A stretch of 62,770 nucleotides of DNA from Hyphomonas beringensis (GTDB lineage: Bacteria > Pseudomonadota > Alphaproteobacteria > Caulobacterales > Hyphomonadaceae). The stretch spans positions 1 to 62,770 of the forward strand of contig NZ_AWFF01000036.1 of NCBI RefSeq assembly GCF_000682755.1. Direction: 5' to 3'. Of this stretch, positions 49,383-57,255 are shown piece after piece. The notes under the pieces were generated by a model. The model did no database searches. It was not told where the DNA came from and was given only the letters and a program-made list of their open reading frames with translations. Each line of letters opens with the position of its first letter. The first letter of the stretch is position 1. The position numbers were made by a program, and so were the translations under genes.

Positions 49383-49934
49383 TTAGTGACTGCGACGATG
49401 CCGACCGTCTCTTCCGTTGCGATAGCCCTGATCATATCTGTGGCCTTTGCGATAATGTCCTCTGTCCGGAATGCCCTCGAGACGGGCAATATGACCGCGG
49501 CGAACCACGCAGGTTATATCCTGCTCGCGATCCCGACGCCGGCCTTCAAACTCGACATCATCAAAGAGGATGCGGAAACCATAAGGGCCAACCTGGCGCA
49601 CACGTCGACCATCATCAAAGTCAACATCACGATAGCCAATACGCCATGCGGCGCGATTGATCTCGGCCCGGCAAGTCTGAACCGCCTGACGGCGTAACTG
49701 ACGCTCCTCGGAACGTGTCTGGCCCCACTCATTCAGGCGATAGCCTCCATGGCGGCGACCGTGATGGCCACGATTATTGTGCCCCACACTGACCACCAGA
49801 CCTGTATTTGAGCCCAGGCGGGCTTCAATCCTGGCAGGGCTACTCCGACCAGGATCGGCAACCGCCGGGGCTACGGTGAGAGCTGACGCAGCAACGGCAA
49901 CGGCAGCCACTCGGATATTCATGATGCGTTTCAT
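49383..49934 (-). CDS. secreted arginine/histidine-rich protein, unknown
   Basis: Start taken at an ATG at 49934 (MKRIMNIRVAAVAVAASAL), which gives a signal peptide ending near APAVADP; an ATG three bases earlier is equivalent. The 183-residue product has a basic region with NRGHHGRRHGGYRL, a middle part with CRAEINRAAWRIGYRDVDFDD, and an Arg/His/Gly-rich tail. Two cysteines in the mature part may pair. No family is recognised with confidence. Confidence 0.68.
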   Translation of the reverse strand: MKRIMNIRVAAVAVAASALTVAPAVADPGRSSPARIEARLGSNTGLVVSVGHNNRGHHGRRHGGYRLNEWGQTRSEERQLRRQAVQTCRAEINRAAWRIGYRDVDFDDGRRVRQVGPYGFRILFDDVEFEGRRRDREQDITCVVRRGHIARLEGIPDRGHYRKGHRYDQGYRNGRDGRHRRSH

Positions 49935-50044
49935 CATGCGTGCATCAGAACACGGCACATCGGAACGGTATCTGACCGGCGCGTTCATCGCCGGTTTCAC
50001 CAGGGTTCATCAGGAATTCAGGTGGCCGACACCGCCAGAAAGGC

Positions 50045-50758
50045 TCAGTTCAGACCGGACAGCCAGGTATCCAGAGCCTTGGCTTCAATGCGGCGCAGAG
50101 CTGTCGCGGCCTTTGCCTCATCATCTTCACCCCATTGCGACGCCTGCCAGGCTTCATCAATGCGGGAAATTTCAAAGGCATCTGTCGCAGACAGCTCTCC
50201 TTCGAGAACAGCCATCGCAAGAACAGCAGAGCCATAAAGACCGAAAGCATACACAAGGCCGGTAAGGGCAAAATCATCCAGAGAAAGCGCATAGGTGCGG
50301 GCGGCCTCAAGCGAGGCATCCGGTTGCGGTGAGGCAATAATACCTTCCACCGGCACGAGGATGACATCCAATGCCTGCCCTGCCCATGCCCGGATGGGCG
50401 CCCAATGGGCCTCTTCACGTTCAGCCAGTTCCTCATCGTCTTCAGCGATATGGCAGATGAGGTCTGTCTCGCAGTACCGCGCCAACTCGTCAGCCATCTC
50501 ATAGCGAACCTCAGGCGTGCGATCGATCGCGACATTTGCGAGGCGCGTCAGATGCATGGACAGAAGGTCGATTTGTTCTTCCTGCGCATTCCATTCAGCT
50601 GCCACGGCTTTTGCCAGTTTTTCAGTCGGCAGTAGCATAGCCGCGCGCGCAGGAGTCTTGATCGCGCGCTCGTCCAGCTGGACCGTCCAGCCACCGGGCA
50701 TCTGCTCAGCGCGAGCAGTTTCGTAGAAACGCTTAGGCTTTGGAGTTTCGTCAGTCAT
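50045..50758 (-). CDS. ATP12 family F1-ATPase assembly chaperone
   Basis: Start at ATG 50758 (MTDETPKPKRFYETA). The 237-residue protein has the ATP12 pattern: GGWTVQLDERAIKTPARAAMLLPT near the N-terminus, AVAAEWNAQEEQIDLLSMHLTRLANVAID, and a C-terminal SQWGEDDEAKAATALRR. In mitochondria and alphaproteobacteria ATP12 assists assembly of the F1 alpha subunit. It lies in the same strand run as the HAD phosphatase and Rlu synthase, an order common in this group. Confidence 0.93.
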   Translation of the reverse strand: MTDETPKPKRFYETARAEQMPGGWTVQLDERAIKTPARAAMLLPTEKLAKAVAAEWNAQEEQIDLLSMHLTRLANVAIDRTPEVRYEMADELARYCETDLICHIAEDDEELAEREEAHWAPIRAWAGQALDVILVPVEGIIASPQPDASLEAARTYALSLDDFALTGLVYAFGLYGSAVLAMAVLEGELSATDAFEISRIDEAWQASQWGEDDEAKAATALRRIEAKALDTWLSGLN

Positions 50759-50908
50759 GGCCGCGCATGTACGCGCTGAAGGGGCGCTTTCCAAGGGCAG
50801 ATATGCTGTCGGCCAAATATCAACGCATGGCCAGCGTATACCCGAACCACCTGGACCGGATAAGCTTGCACTTCCACTTAGGTCAAGCCGAGTATCGCAT
50901 GGAGCGAA

Positions 50909-51589
50909 CTAGGCGTTCGGCTTTGCCTCAAACGCCAGCAGGCTGTCGCGCAGTGAACTGAAGTCATGGTGCACTTCGTTTGCCCCAACTTCTTCCAGTT
51001 CGTGCGCAGCGCCAAAGCCCCAGGTGACGCCATGCGTGTAGACACCCGCGGCCCGTCCCATTGAGATGTCATGAATGGCATCGCCAATCATGAGGCTTTC
51101 GTGGGGCGCAGCGCCAAGCGCCCCCATGGCCTGCTCGACCATATAGGGGTTCGGCTTTCCTGGGCCGTCATCGGCGCACCATATGGTGTCAAAGAAGTGC
51201 TCCAGCTGGTGCAGCTCAAACAGGCTGGCAATGCCCCTACGGGTCTTGCCGGTGGCCATGGCAATCAGCCAGCCTTCCTGCCGAAGCGCCTCGAGCGTTT
51301 CCAGCGCGCCATCATAGAGTGGCTGGGAAAAACCCGGCTGGCTGCGGGCACGCACCCATGTGTTGCGATAGTCCGCAACCAGTTTCTCGATGTCATCTGC
51401 ATTGGCATCCGGAGCCAATTGGCCACAAGCCTCGTGCAGGCTTAGTCCCACAATGCGCCGCGTAGCATCATATTCAGGCGGCGTGAGGCCTGACAGGTGG
51501 AAAGTTTCCACCATCACATTGTGAATGGTTTCACGACTGTCGACGAGTGTTCCGTCCACGTCCCATATAGCGAGTTTCAGCCCGGACAT
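50909..51589 (-). CDS. HAD-superfamily phosphatase (phosphoglycolate phosphatase-like)
   Basis: The 226-residue protein begins with the HAD motif LAIWDVDGTLVDSR, has MATGKTRRGI (motif II) and ADDGPGKPNP followed by MIGDAIHDISMG (motifs III and IV). The cap is the alpha-helical C1 type. Members act on phosphoglycolate or similar small phosphates; the exact substrate is open. Its start overlaps the stop of the Rlu gene by one base. Confidence 0.9.
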   Translation of the reverse strand: MSGLKLAIWDVDGTLVDSRETIHNVMVETFHLSGLTPPEYDATRRIVGLSLHEACGQLAPDANADDIEKLVADYRNTWVRARSQPGFSQPLYDGALETLEALRQEGWLIAMATGKTRRGIASLFELHQLEHFFDTIWCADDGPGKPNPYMVEQAMGALGAAPHESLMIGDAIHDISMGRAAGVYTHGVTWGFGAAHELEEVGANEVHHDFSSLRDSLLAFEAKPNA

Positions 51590-52635
51590 CAGACGAATGG
51601 CGCCAGCGGGTCTTTGCCCGCTTCCTGTTCCAGGAATCCCAACGCTTCGAAGGTCTGCTTGATATGCGGCGGCAGCGGCGCAACGATTTTAATCGGTTTT
51701 GCATTCTGACGCGGGATAATCAGCGCGCGCGCATGAAGATGCAAGCCGGGCGCGAGTCCCTGCGGAACTTCCCGGCGGCACTGATATTTGAAATCTCCCA
51801 GAATGGAGGTTTGCATTTCCAGCATGTGGAAACGCAGCTGGTGCATCCGCCCCGTCTCCGGCTTCATGGCGACCCAAGCAGCTTTCTGCCCCGCAGTCGA
51901 AACGACCGCATAATCCGTAATCGAATGACGCGCGCCTTCGACGCCCTGCGCAGAGCGGAACATGCGCTCACGATCCGCATCACGGCGTCCGCGTGCCTTG
52001 GGATTGATAATGCGGTAGCCGCCCTCTTCATTCTCGTCTTCAATGCCCTTCACCATCCAGCAGCGAATCTGACCAAAGGGAGGGTTGGGCACACCGACAG
52101 TGACGGCCCAGTAAACCTTGCTCATGTCACGGCTGCGAAACTTCTCAGACAGCTGCGCGGCAGCTTTCGGATACTTGGCGAGCAGCAGTACGCCGCTCGT
52201 ATCCTTGTCGAGCCGGTGCACGAGAACCGGGCGATGCTCTCCATCCCCCAGAGCCGCGAGCATGCCATCAATATGCCGCCCCTGGCCGGATCCACCCTGT
52301 ACGGCAATGCCGGCCGGCTTGTTGATGGCGATCATCTCGTCGTCTTCATAAAGGATGAGACTGCGGATGAATTCCCGGTCTTCCTGGGATACCCGATCAG
52401 CCTTTTTCTGAGCTGGGCGGGAGGATTCAGTATCCAGAATAGGCAGACGCACCTGCTGGCCAGCCTGAAGGCGGGTATTGGCCTTGGCGCGCGACCCGTC
52501 TACGCGGATCTGCCCCGTGCGGAGCATTTTCTCGATCTGCCCCTGGGAGACCTGCACGCGCCGCTTCACCCATCGGTCAAGACGTGTGTCTGCTTCCTTT
52601 TCGGAAACCGTTTCGGTGACAATCTGGCCGCTCAT
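51589..52635 (-). CDS. RluA-family 23S rRNA pseudouridine synthase
   Basis: Start at ATG 52635 (MSGQIVTETVSEKEAD), overlapping the crcB stop as ATGA. The 348-residue protein has an N-terminal S4 RNA-binding domain (~15-75) and an RluA-type catalytic domain with the aspartate in HRLDKDTSGVLLLAK. It probably makes pseudouridines in large-subunit rRNA, of the RluC type by layout. It is second in crcB-rlu-HAD. Confidence 0.93.
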   Translation of the reverse strand: MSGQIVTETVSEKEADTRLDRWVKRRVQVSQGQIEKMLRTGQIRVDGSRAKANTRLQAGQQVRLPILDTESSRPAQKKADRVSQEDREFIRSLILYEDDEMIAINKPAGIAVQGGSGQGRHIDGMLAALGDGEHRPVLVHRLDKDTSGVLLLAKYPKAAAQLSEKFRSRDMSKVYWAVTVGVPNPPFGQIRCWMVKGIEDENEEGGYRIINPKARGRRDADRERMFRSAQGVEGARHSITDYAVVSTAGQKAAWVAMKPETGRMHQLRFHMLEMQTSILGDFKYQCRREVPQGLAPGLHLHARALIIPRQNAKPIKIVAPLPPHIKQTFEALGFLEQEAGKDPLAPFV

Positions 52636-53015
52636 GCGAACACTTTCCGGGCTATCCACAGCCCAATAAACAATGCCAAGAGACCAAGAGTGACCGAGAG
52701 AACAGCGTAAAGCGCCGCCTTCGTCACGTCGCCACTCCGGATGAAATTCGACACTTCCAGCGAAAACGCTGAAAACGTCGTGAAGCCGCCCAGAAGGCCC
52801 GTGGCCAGAAACAGACGCATCGCCTGGGGCTCGCCCTGGCTACGCAGCGCTAACCAGCCAATAAACAGGCCCATGAGCAGGCTGCCCAGTATATTCACAA
52901 GGAATGTGCCATGCGGCCAGCCGGCTGGAAGGTGGCGTACGGCCAACAGGCCGACACCATGCCGGAGAGCCGCGCCCAGGGCGCCGCCAGCTGCGACTGC
53001 GAGAAATCCGTTCAT
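52632..53015 (-). CDS. crcB: fluoride export channel CrcB/Fluc
   Basis: A 127-residue protein with four helices and the Fluc signatures GGALGAALRHGVG at the N-terminus, NILGSLLMG and GGFTTFSAFSLE. Fluc channels are dual-topology dimers that expel fluoride. No clear fluoride riboswitch was recognised in the short upstream region, which is shared with the divergent GH51 gene. Confidence 0.94.
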   Translation of the reverse strand: MNGFLAVAAGGALGAALRHGVGLLAVRHLPAGWPHGTFLVNILGSLLMGLFIGWLALRSQGEPQAMRLFLATGLLGGFTTFSAFSLEVSNFIRSGDVTKAALYAVLSVTLGLLALFIGLWIARKVFA

Positions 53016-53113
53016 GGCCGCCTTCTACCGTCAACAGGCGCGCTTAGCCAGTGCCGCCATGACGTTGTTGCGAAAAGGATTGCAGCTTGACTTTGAGGCC
53101 CGGAGCACCCGAA

Positions 53114-53127
53114 TGTTAGCGCTAAAA
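53114..53127. promoter_or_regulatory. LacI-family operator upstream of GH51 gene
   Basis: TGTTAGCGCTAAAA contains the perfect palindrome TTAGCGCTAA and is one base off the TGTTAGCGCTAACA type operator used by LacI-family sugar regulators in proteobacteria. It begins 40 bases before the GH51 start and overlaps the place of the -10 of a promoter whose -35 could be TTGACT at 53087-53092. The regulator gene is not in the window. Confidence 0.65.
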
Positions 53128-53153
53128 TAACTCGAAACTTTAGGGAGGCATTC

Positions 53154-54695
53154 ATGAAAACTCGTATCGCGGCGGGCCTGATAAGCGCCGGTTTGCTGCT
53201 CAGCGCGGCACCTGCATTGGCACAAGCGCGCATCGAAGTGCACGCTGACGCACCCACACACACGATTGCGCCAGAAATATATGGTCAGTTTCTGGAACAT
53301 GTCGGCACCCAGCCCTATGGCGGCATCTGGGTCGGTGAAGATAGCGAAATCCCCAATACTGACGGCATTCGCAACGATGTGTTCGATGCCCTGAAAGCGC
53401 TGGAAGTGCCAGTGGTGCGCTGGCCGGGTGGCTGCTTCGCGGACCTGTATCACTGGCAGGACGGCATTGGCCCGGAGGCTGAACGCCCCCTGCGCGTGAA
53501 CATGGTGTGGGGCGGAACGCCTGAGACGAATGCCTTCGGAACACATGAGTTCTTCGATTTCGCGGAACGCCTTGGCGCGAAAACCTATCTCAATGTGAAC
53601 CTTGGCACGGGCACAGCAAAAGAGGCGGCCGACTGGCTGGAATATATCACCGCCGAGACCGGCGACCGCGCAGCAGAGCGTGAGGAAAATGGCAGGGCAA
53701 CGCCATGGAAGGTCGACTATCTGTCCATCGGCAACGAAACCTGGGGCTGTGGCGGCCACTTTACCGCCGAGACCTACGCCGATCTCTATTCGCAATATGC
53801 CAGCTTCGCGAAGACCGCTGGAGAGCAACCTGTCCGCATCATTTCCGGCGCGCATGACGGCAATCCGGAATATGCCGACACGATTTTGCAGCACCCCTAT
53901 ATTGACGATCTGGCAGAAGGTATCTCTCTCCACGTTTATACTCTGCCGACGGGTGACTGGGGAAAGAAAGGCCCGGCCACGGGCTTCCCGGAAGCAGAGT
54001 GGGCCTCGACCATGAAGCGCACATTGCGCATGGCGGATGTTATCGCCGACCAACGCGCCATCTTCGAAGAGCATGAACTTCCGGCAGACGAGTTCGGTCT
54101 CTATGTCGACGAATGGGGCATGTGGGTAGACCAGGACGAGGACACAAACCCTCCGGCGCTATACCAGCAGGGCAGCATCCGTGATGCGGTCGTCGCGGGC
54201 CTGAATCTGAACATCTTTCACGAGAATGCCGATGTCGTGAGGATGACGAACATCGCGCAGATGGTGAATGTTCTGCAGGCCATGATCCTGACAGATGGCC
54301 CGGACATGGTGCTGACACCGACCTACCATGTGTTCGAGATGTACAAGCCCTTCATGGGCGCCGAGGCGCTGGATCTGGATATTCAGTCACCGGACTACAC
54401 CTATGCAGATGTTACCGTCCCCGCAATCAGTGTCAGCGCGGCCCTCACAGAAGAGGGCAAGATAGTCCTGGCCGTTGTGAATGCATCCGCTAGAGACAAC
54501 CATCTGGTCGATGCGAGCGCCTTCGGTGCCTCCACCGCCATAGGCCGGATTCTTCAAGGCAAAACCATGGATGCGCACAACACGTTCGAGGATCCGAACC
54601 GTGTCCATCCTGTGCCGTACCGCACGGAAGGCAGCGGCGGCGATTTGATCCTTTCCGTACCGCCGCGCTCGGTGCTTGTTGTCACCCTTGAATAA
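53154..54695 (+). CDS. GH51 alpha-L-arabinofuranosidase
   Basis: The 513-residue protein has a signal peptide ending APALAQ, then the GH51 barrel. The acid/base glutamate lies in SIGNETWGCGGHF near residue 195 and the nucleophile glutamate in LYVDEWGMWVDQD near residue 320; RWPGGCFADLYHW near 84 is the conserved substrate block. It should release arabinose from arabinan or arabinoxylan side chains in the periplasm. A GGGAGG site precedes the ATG. Predicted control by a LacI-type repressor (see 53114-53127). Confidence 0.95.
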   Translation: MKTRIAAGLISAGLLLSAAPALAQARIEVHADAPTHTIAPEIYGQFLEHVGTQPYGGIWVGEDSEIPNTDGIRNDVFDALKALEVPVVRWPGGCFADLYHWQDGIGPEAERPLRVNMVWGGTPETNAFGTHEFFDFAERLGAKTYLNVNLGTGTAKEAADWLEYITAETGDRAAEREENGRATPWKVDYLSIGNETWGCGGHFTAETYADLYSQYASFAKTAGEQPVRIISGAHDGNPEYADTILQHPYIDDLAEGISLHVYTLPTGDWGKKGPATGFPEAEWASTMKRTLRMADVIADQRAIFEEHELPADEFGLYVDEWGMWVDQDEDTNPPALYQQGSIRDAVVAGLNLNIFHENADVVRMTNIAQMVNVLQAMILTDGPDMVLTPTYHVFEMYKPFMGAEALDLDIQSPDYTYADVTVPAISVSAALTEEGKIVLAVVNASARDNHLVDASAFGASTAIGRILQGKTMDAHNTFEDPNRVHPVPYRTEGSGGDLILSVPPRSVLVVTLE

Positions 54696-54765
54696 TGTCT
54701 TTAGGCATCTGCCACCGCCTTTTCTCTTGCGCGGCGGCAGATTCCATCTCAAATACATTTGCACG

Positions 54766-54839
54766 GCGGGTGTAGCTCAATGGTAGAGCAGCAGCTTCCC
54801 AAGCTGACGACGAGAGTTCGATTCTCTTCACCCGCTCCA
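54766..54839 (+). tRNA. tRNA-Gly (anticodon CCC), island attachment site
   Basis: A 74-base cloverleaf: acceptor GCGGGTG with CACCCGC, D-arm GCTCAATGGTAGAGC, anticodon loop TTCCCAA giving CCC, T-arm GAGAGTTCGATTCTCTT and an encoded CCA. It closely follows the glyU pattern. The integrase gene begins 128 bases downstream, so its 3' end is the probable attachment site of the element. Confidence 0.95.
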
Positions 54840-54896
54840 GTTTATCACCGACATTTCGAAATAACCCATTGAAAACATACCTCTATTGTTTTCTGG

Positions 54897-54913
54897 TCGA
54901 GGGTTCGATTCTC
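54897..54913 (+). repeat. partial copy of the tRNA-Gly T-arm
   Basis: The 17 bases here match the T-arm segment at 54810-54826 at 15 positions (both contain GTTCGATTCTC). It lies between the tRNA and the integrase gene, 87 bases after the original. It could be a remnant of an earlier integration or an integrase-binding feature. Two GGGCTAC copies follow at 54929-54935 and 54952-54958, spaced 23 bases apart. Confidence 0.5.
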
Positions 54914-54967
54914 AAACCGGCGATTTTTGGGCTACTTTTTTGATACAAACTGGGCTACAATTTTGGC

Positions 54968-56385
54968 ATGGCTCAGTCCACGGACGACGACAAATTCCTC
55001 AAGCAGCGTGGCGGGCGGTACTATTATTACCGCCGCGTCCCGACCCGTTTGCGCCCCTTCTATCCGAGCGAATTCATCCGGATCGCCCTCGGTACATCGT
55101 CGCTCGAAGTCGCCCGGGCGAGACGCGACGAACTCGTCGACGCGGACGAAAGCTATTGGGGAAAACTGCGCCTGTCGCTCGACCTCGAACGCATGGGCGA
55201 GCCCATGGACATCGAACATGCGCGAAAGCGATACGAGGTCGCCAAGGCCCGGGCGCTCGCGGCCGGCTTCCGGTTCCGGGCGATGGACGAATTGGCCACT
55301 CCGGGCATGATCGACGAGGTCGTGAGCCGGCTTCAGGCGATCGAACGCCGAGCGCCTTCGAACGGCGCCTTGAACGAAGAAGATGTCGCCGCGATGCTTG
55401 GCGCAGTGGAGGAGCCGAAGGTCTCAGTCAGTGAGGCGATGGAAATCTACCAGACCAAAATTGCGCCGCCCCTGCTCGTCAAGAAATCTCCCCAACAGAA
55501 GCGCCGGTGGAAAGCCACAAAGGATCTCTCGCTGAAATACTTCGTCGACGTGATTGGCGACCTCGCCATGGTCGACATCACCCGGGAGCACGGCCAGAAA
55601 TATTACGACTTCTGGAACGGCGAAGTGTCTCCGTCTGATCCTGCGGCAAAGCCCAAGCAGCCAAAAACGGCTGATCGGCACTTCGGCGATATACGCAGGC
55701 TCTATACGGACTATTTTAAGTATGTCGGCGATGAGACGCGGCTGAACCCGTTCCGGAACCTCACCTTCAAGGATCGGCGAAACCGCGGCACGCGGAAATA
55801 TCCGCCCTTTGCGGACAAATGGGTGCGCGAAAAACTACTCGTCCCGGGTTGGTATGAGCGCCTGACCGACGAGATGTTCCTAGCGCCGCTCATGATCATT
55901 GAAACCGGATGTCGGCCAGGAGAGATCATTAATCTGCGGCCGAAGACATCTGCCTTGACGCCAAGATTCCGCATCTCGTCATTCCAGACCGCGAAGATCA
56001 CGAGGTTAAAACTGAAACGTCCGTGCGCCGCATACCGCTCGTCGGCATTTCACTGGAAGCGGCCAAGCGCGCGCCGAACGGTTTCCCGAAGTATCACGAC
56101 AAGACGAACGCGTTTTCGGCGGCCGCCAATGCCGCCTATAGGCGCTTAGGTCTCTTCCCTACCGAACGGCATGTCATCTACTCGTTCCGGCATTCCTTCG
56201 AAGACAGGATGAAGGAAGGTCATGTCGACTACGAGCTCCGCATGCTTCTCATGGGACACAAGAATGACCGGCCGGAATACGGAACCGGCGGTTCGCTCGA
56301 ATATCAACGCAAGGAACTTCTCAAAATCGCGCACCGCGTTCCGAAAAACTTCTTTCGCGCTTTCGACGCCCTGCGCGCGGCGTAA
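54968..56385 (+). pseudogene. tyrosine recombinase (integrase) with a -1 frameshift
   Basis: The first frame runs MAQSTDDDKFLKQRGGRYYYYRR and reads as a normal DUF6538-type integrase N-terminus up to ETGCRPGEIINLRP, with the first catalytic arginine. At about 55940 one base is missing (cggccgaag, where an extra base restores EDICLDAKIPHLV). The other frame then continues to 56385 through SFRHSFEDRM, LLMGHKNDRPEYG with the probable catalytic tyrosine, and a normal C-terminus. In full the protein would have about 472 residues. In the YSFRH box a tyrosine replaces the usual histidine of HxxRH. Either a true inactivating deletion or a sequencing error. Confidence 0.85.
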
Positions 56386-56560
56386 GCGCGGTGTGACCCG
56401 ACAGGATCGCGTGAATGGACGCTGCTTCCTGTTCGCGTTTTTGAATTTCGTCATCGAGCAGTTTGTAGATCGGCATATAGGTCATACCGAAAGTCGCTAC
56501 GATTTCGGCGGCCAGGGTGCGCGCGTGAGCGAGTGTGTCGTCCGAAACCGTCATTGCCAT
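56321..56560 (-). CDS. small hypothetical protein of the island
   Basis: A 79-residue frame from ATG 56560 with GGA upstream (a GTG at 56572 is possible). It reads MAMTVSDDTLAHARTLAAEI and later MPIYKLLDDEIQKREQEA, a helical, charged protein of a kind often found convergent with integrases in alphaproteobacterial islands. It overlaps the 3' end of the integrase by 65 bases on the other strand. Function unknown. Confidence 0.45.
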   Translation of the reverse strand: MAMTVSDDTLAHARTLAAEIVATFGMTYMPIYKLLDDEIQKREQEAASIHAILSGHTALTPRAGRRKRERSFSERGARF

Positions 56561-56902
56561 AATGATCCGCACGACGGCGACTAATCATAGTTGGAGCGTG
56601 GGAATTTTCAGGCAACGTTTAGCAATTGTCCGCAACAGCAATTGCTTCATGGGTCGCTACGGCGTTAGGCAGTCAGACAGCCGAGGCATGCCTACGACTT
56701 CGAATGATGGAGCACCGGCAACCTATAATAGCTCTAGCTCCCCCAATAGATAGATCTCCAGACTCTCCAAGTATTACGCCAATGAAGCCGGTGGAAAGTC
56801 CGCCTCAATAGTGCCGGCGTACTACCGGTCAATATTTTCTCTATAATTCAAAGAGATATTGTCCTAATTAGCTGGGTTGAGGCTCTTAACGGCTAATGAT
56901 AT
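56561..56902. other. AT-rich non-coding interval before higBA
   Basis: About 340 bases with no convincing ORF. It is less GC-rich than the surroundings, which fits acquired DNA. I see no tRNA, no repeat array and no clear terminator. Confidence 0.55.
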
Positions 56903-56949
56903 GCTCCCTATTAGGGAGCGCTTGACATTGTTCCCAAATGGGGTACATA
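56903..56949 (+). promoter_or_regulatory. higBA promoter with two operator-like palindromes
   Basis: TTGACA at 56922-56927 and TACATA at 56944-56949 are separated by 16 bases, a good sigma-70 promoter. Directly upstream, 56903-56919 is a perfect 8-bp palindrome GCTCCCTA-T-TAGGGAGC. Between -35 and -10 a looser relative, TTCCCAAATGGGG, appears. This is the usual layout for autorepression by the antitoxin. Confidence 0.78.
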
Positions 56950-56961
56950 GGACGAACGGCA

Positions 56962-57255
56962 ATGCACGTCATCTCACGAAAAATTCTCCGCGAGTTTGGC
57001 GATGCAGAACCGGAGGCAAAGGCAGCGTTGAACAGCTGGTTCCACGAGGCAAAGCGCGCAGATTGGAAGACCCCTGCGCAAGTTAAGAGCAAGTACAGGA
57101 GCGCCAGCATCCTGAAAAACAACCGGGTGGTATTCAATATCGCTGGCAACAAGTACCGCCTGATAGTGCGGATCGATTATGAGGTCGGGATCGTCTTCGT
57201 CAGATTTGTTGGCACACATGCCGCTTACGACGAAATCGATGCTGAGGAGATTTAA
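56962..57255 (+). CDS. higB: HigB-type mRNA interferase toxin
   Basis: Start at ATG 56962 (MHVISRKILREFGD), the family's standard beginning; 13 bases after the -10 element. The 97-residue protein has the HigB features WFHEAKRADWKTPAQVK, RVVFNIAGNKYRLIVRIDY and the ending FVGTHAAYDEID. HigB cleaves mRNA on the ribosome. Its stop codon is immediately followed by the higA ATG with no gap. Confidence 0.92.
   Translation: MHVISRKILREFGDAEPEAKAALNSWFHEAKRADWKTPAQVKSKYRSASILKNNRVVFNIAGNKYRLIVRIDYEVGIVFVRFVGTHAAYDEIDAEEI

Noticed and set aside
52632..53153. Fluoride riboswitch upstream of crcB
   Set aside because: The short region between crcB and the GH51 gene shows no recognisable conserved fluoride aptamer core.
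53031..54074. 347-codon open frame antisense to the GH51 gene
   Set aside because: Covers the GH51 active-site region in reverse; composition is unlike a real protein and the GH51 frame is certain.
54886..55434. Alternative plus-strand frame across the integrase N-terminus
   Set aside because: The frame starting at 54968 has the DUF6538-type integrase motifs; this one is Arg/Pro-rich and has none.
56222..56584. Plus-strand 120-codon frame over the integrase C-terminus
   Set aside because: The overlapping frame ending at 56385 carries the recombinase motifs, and this one has no family character.
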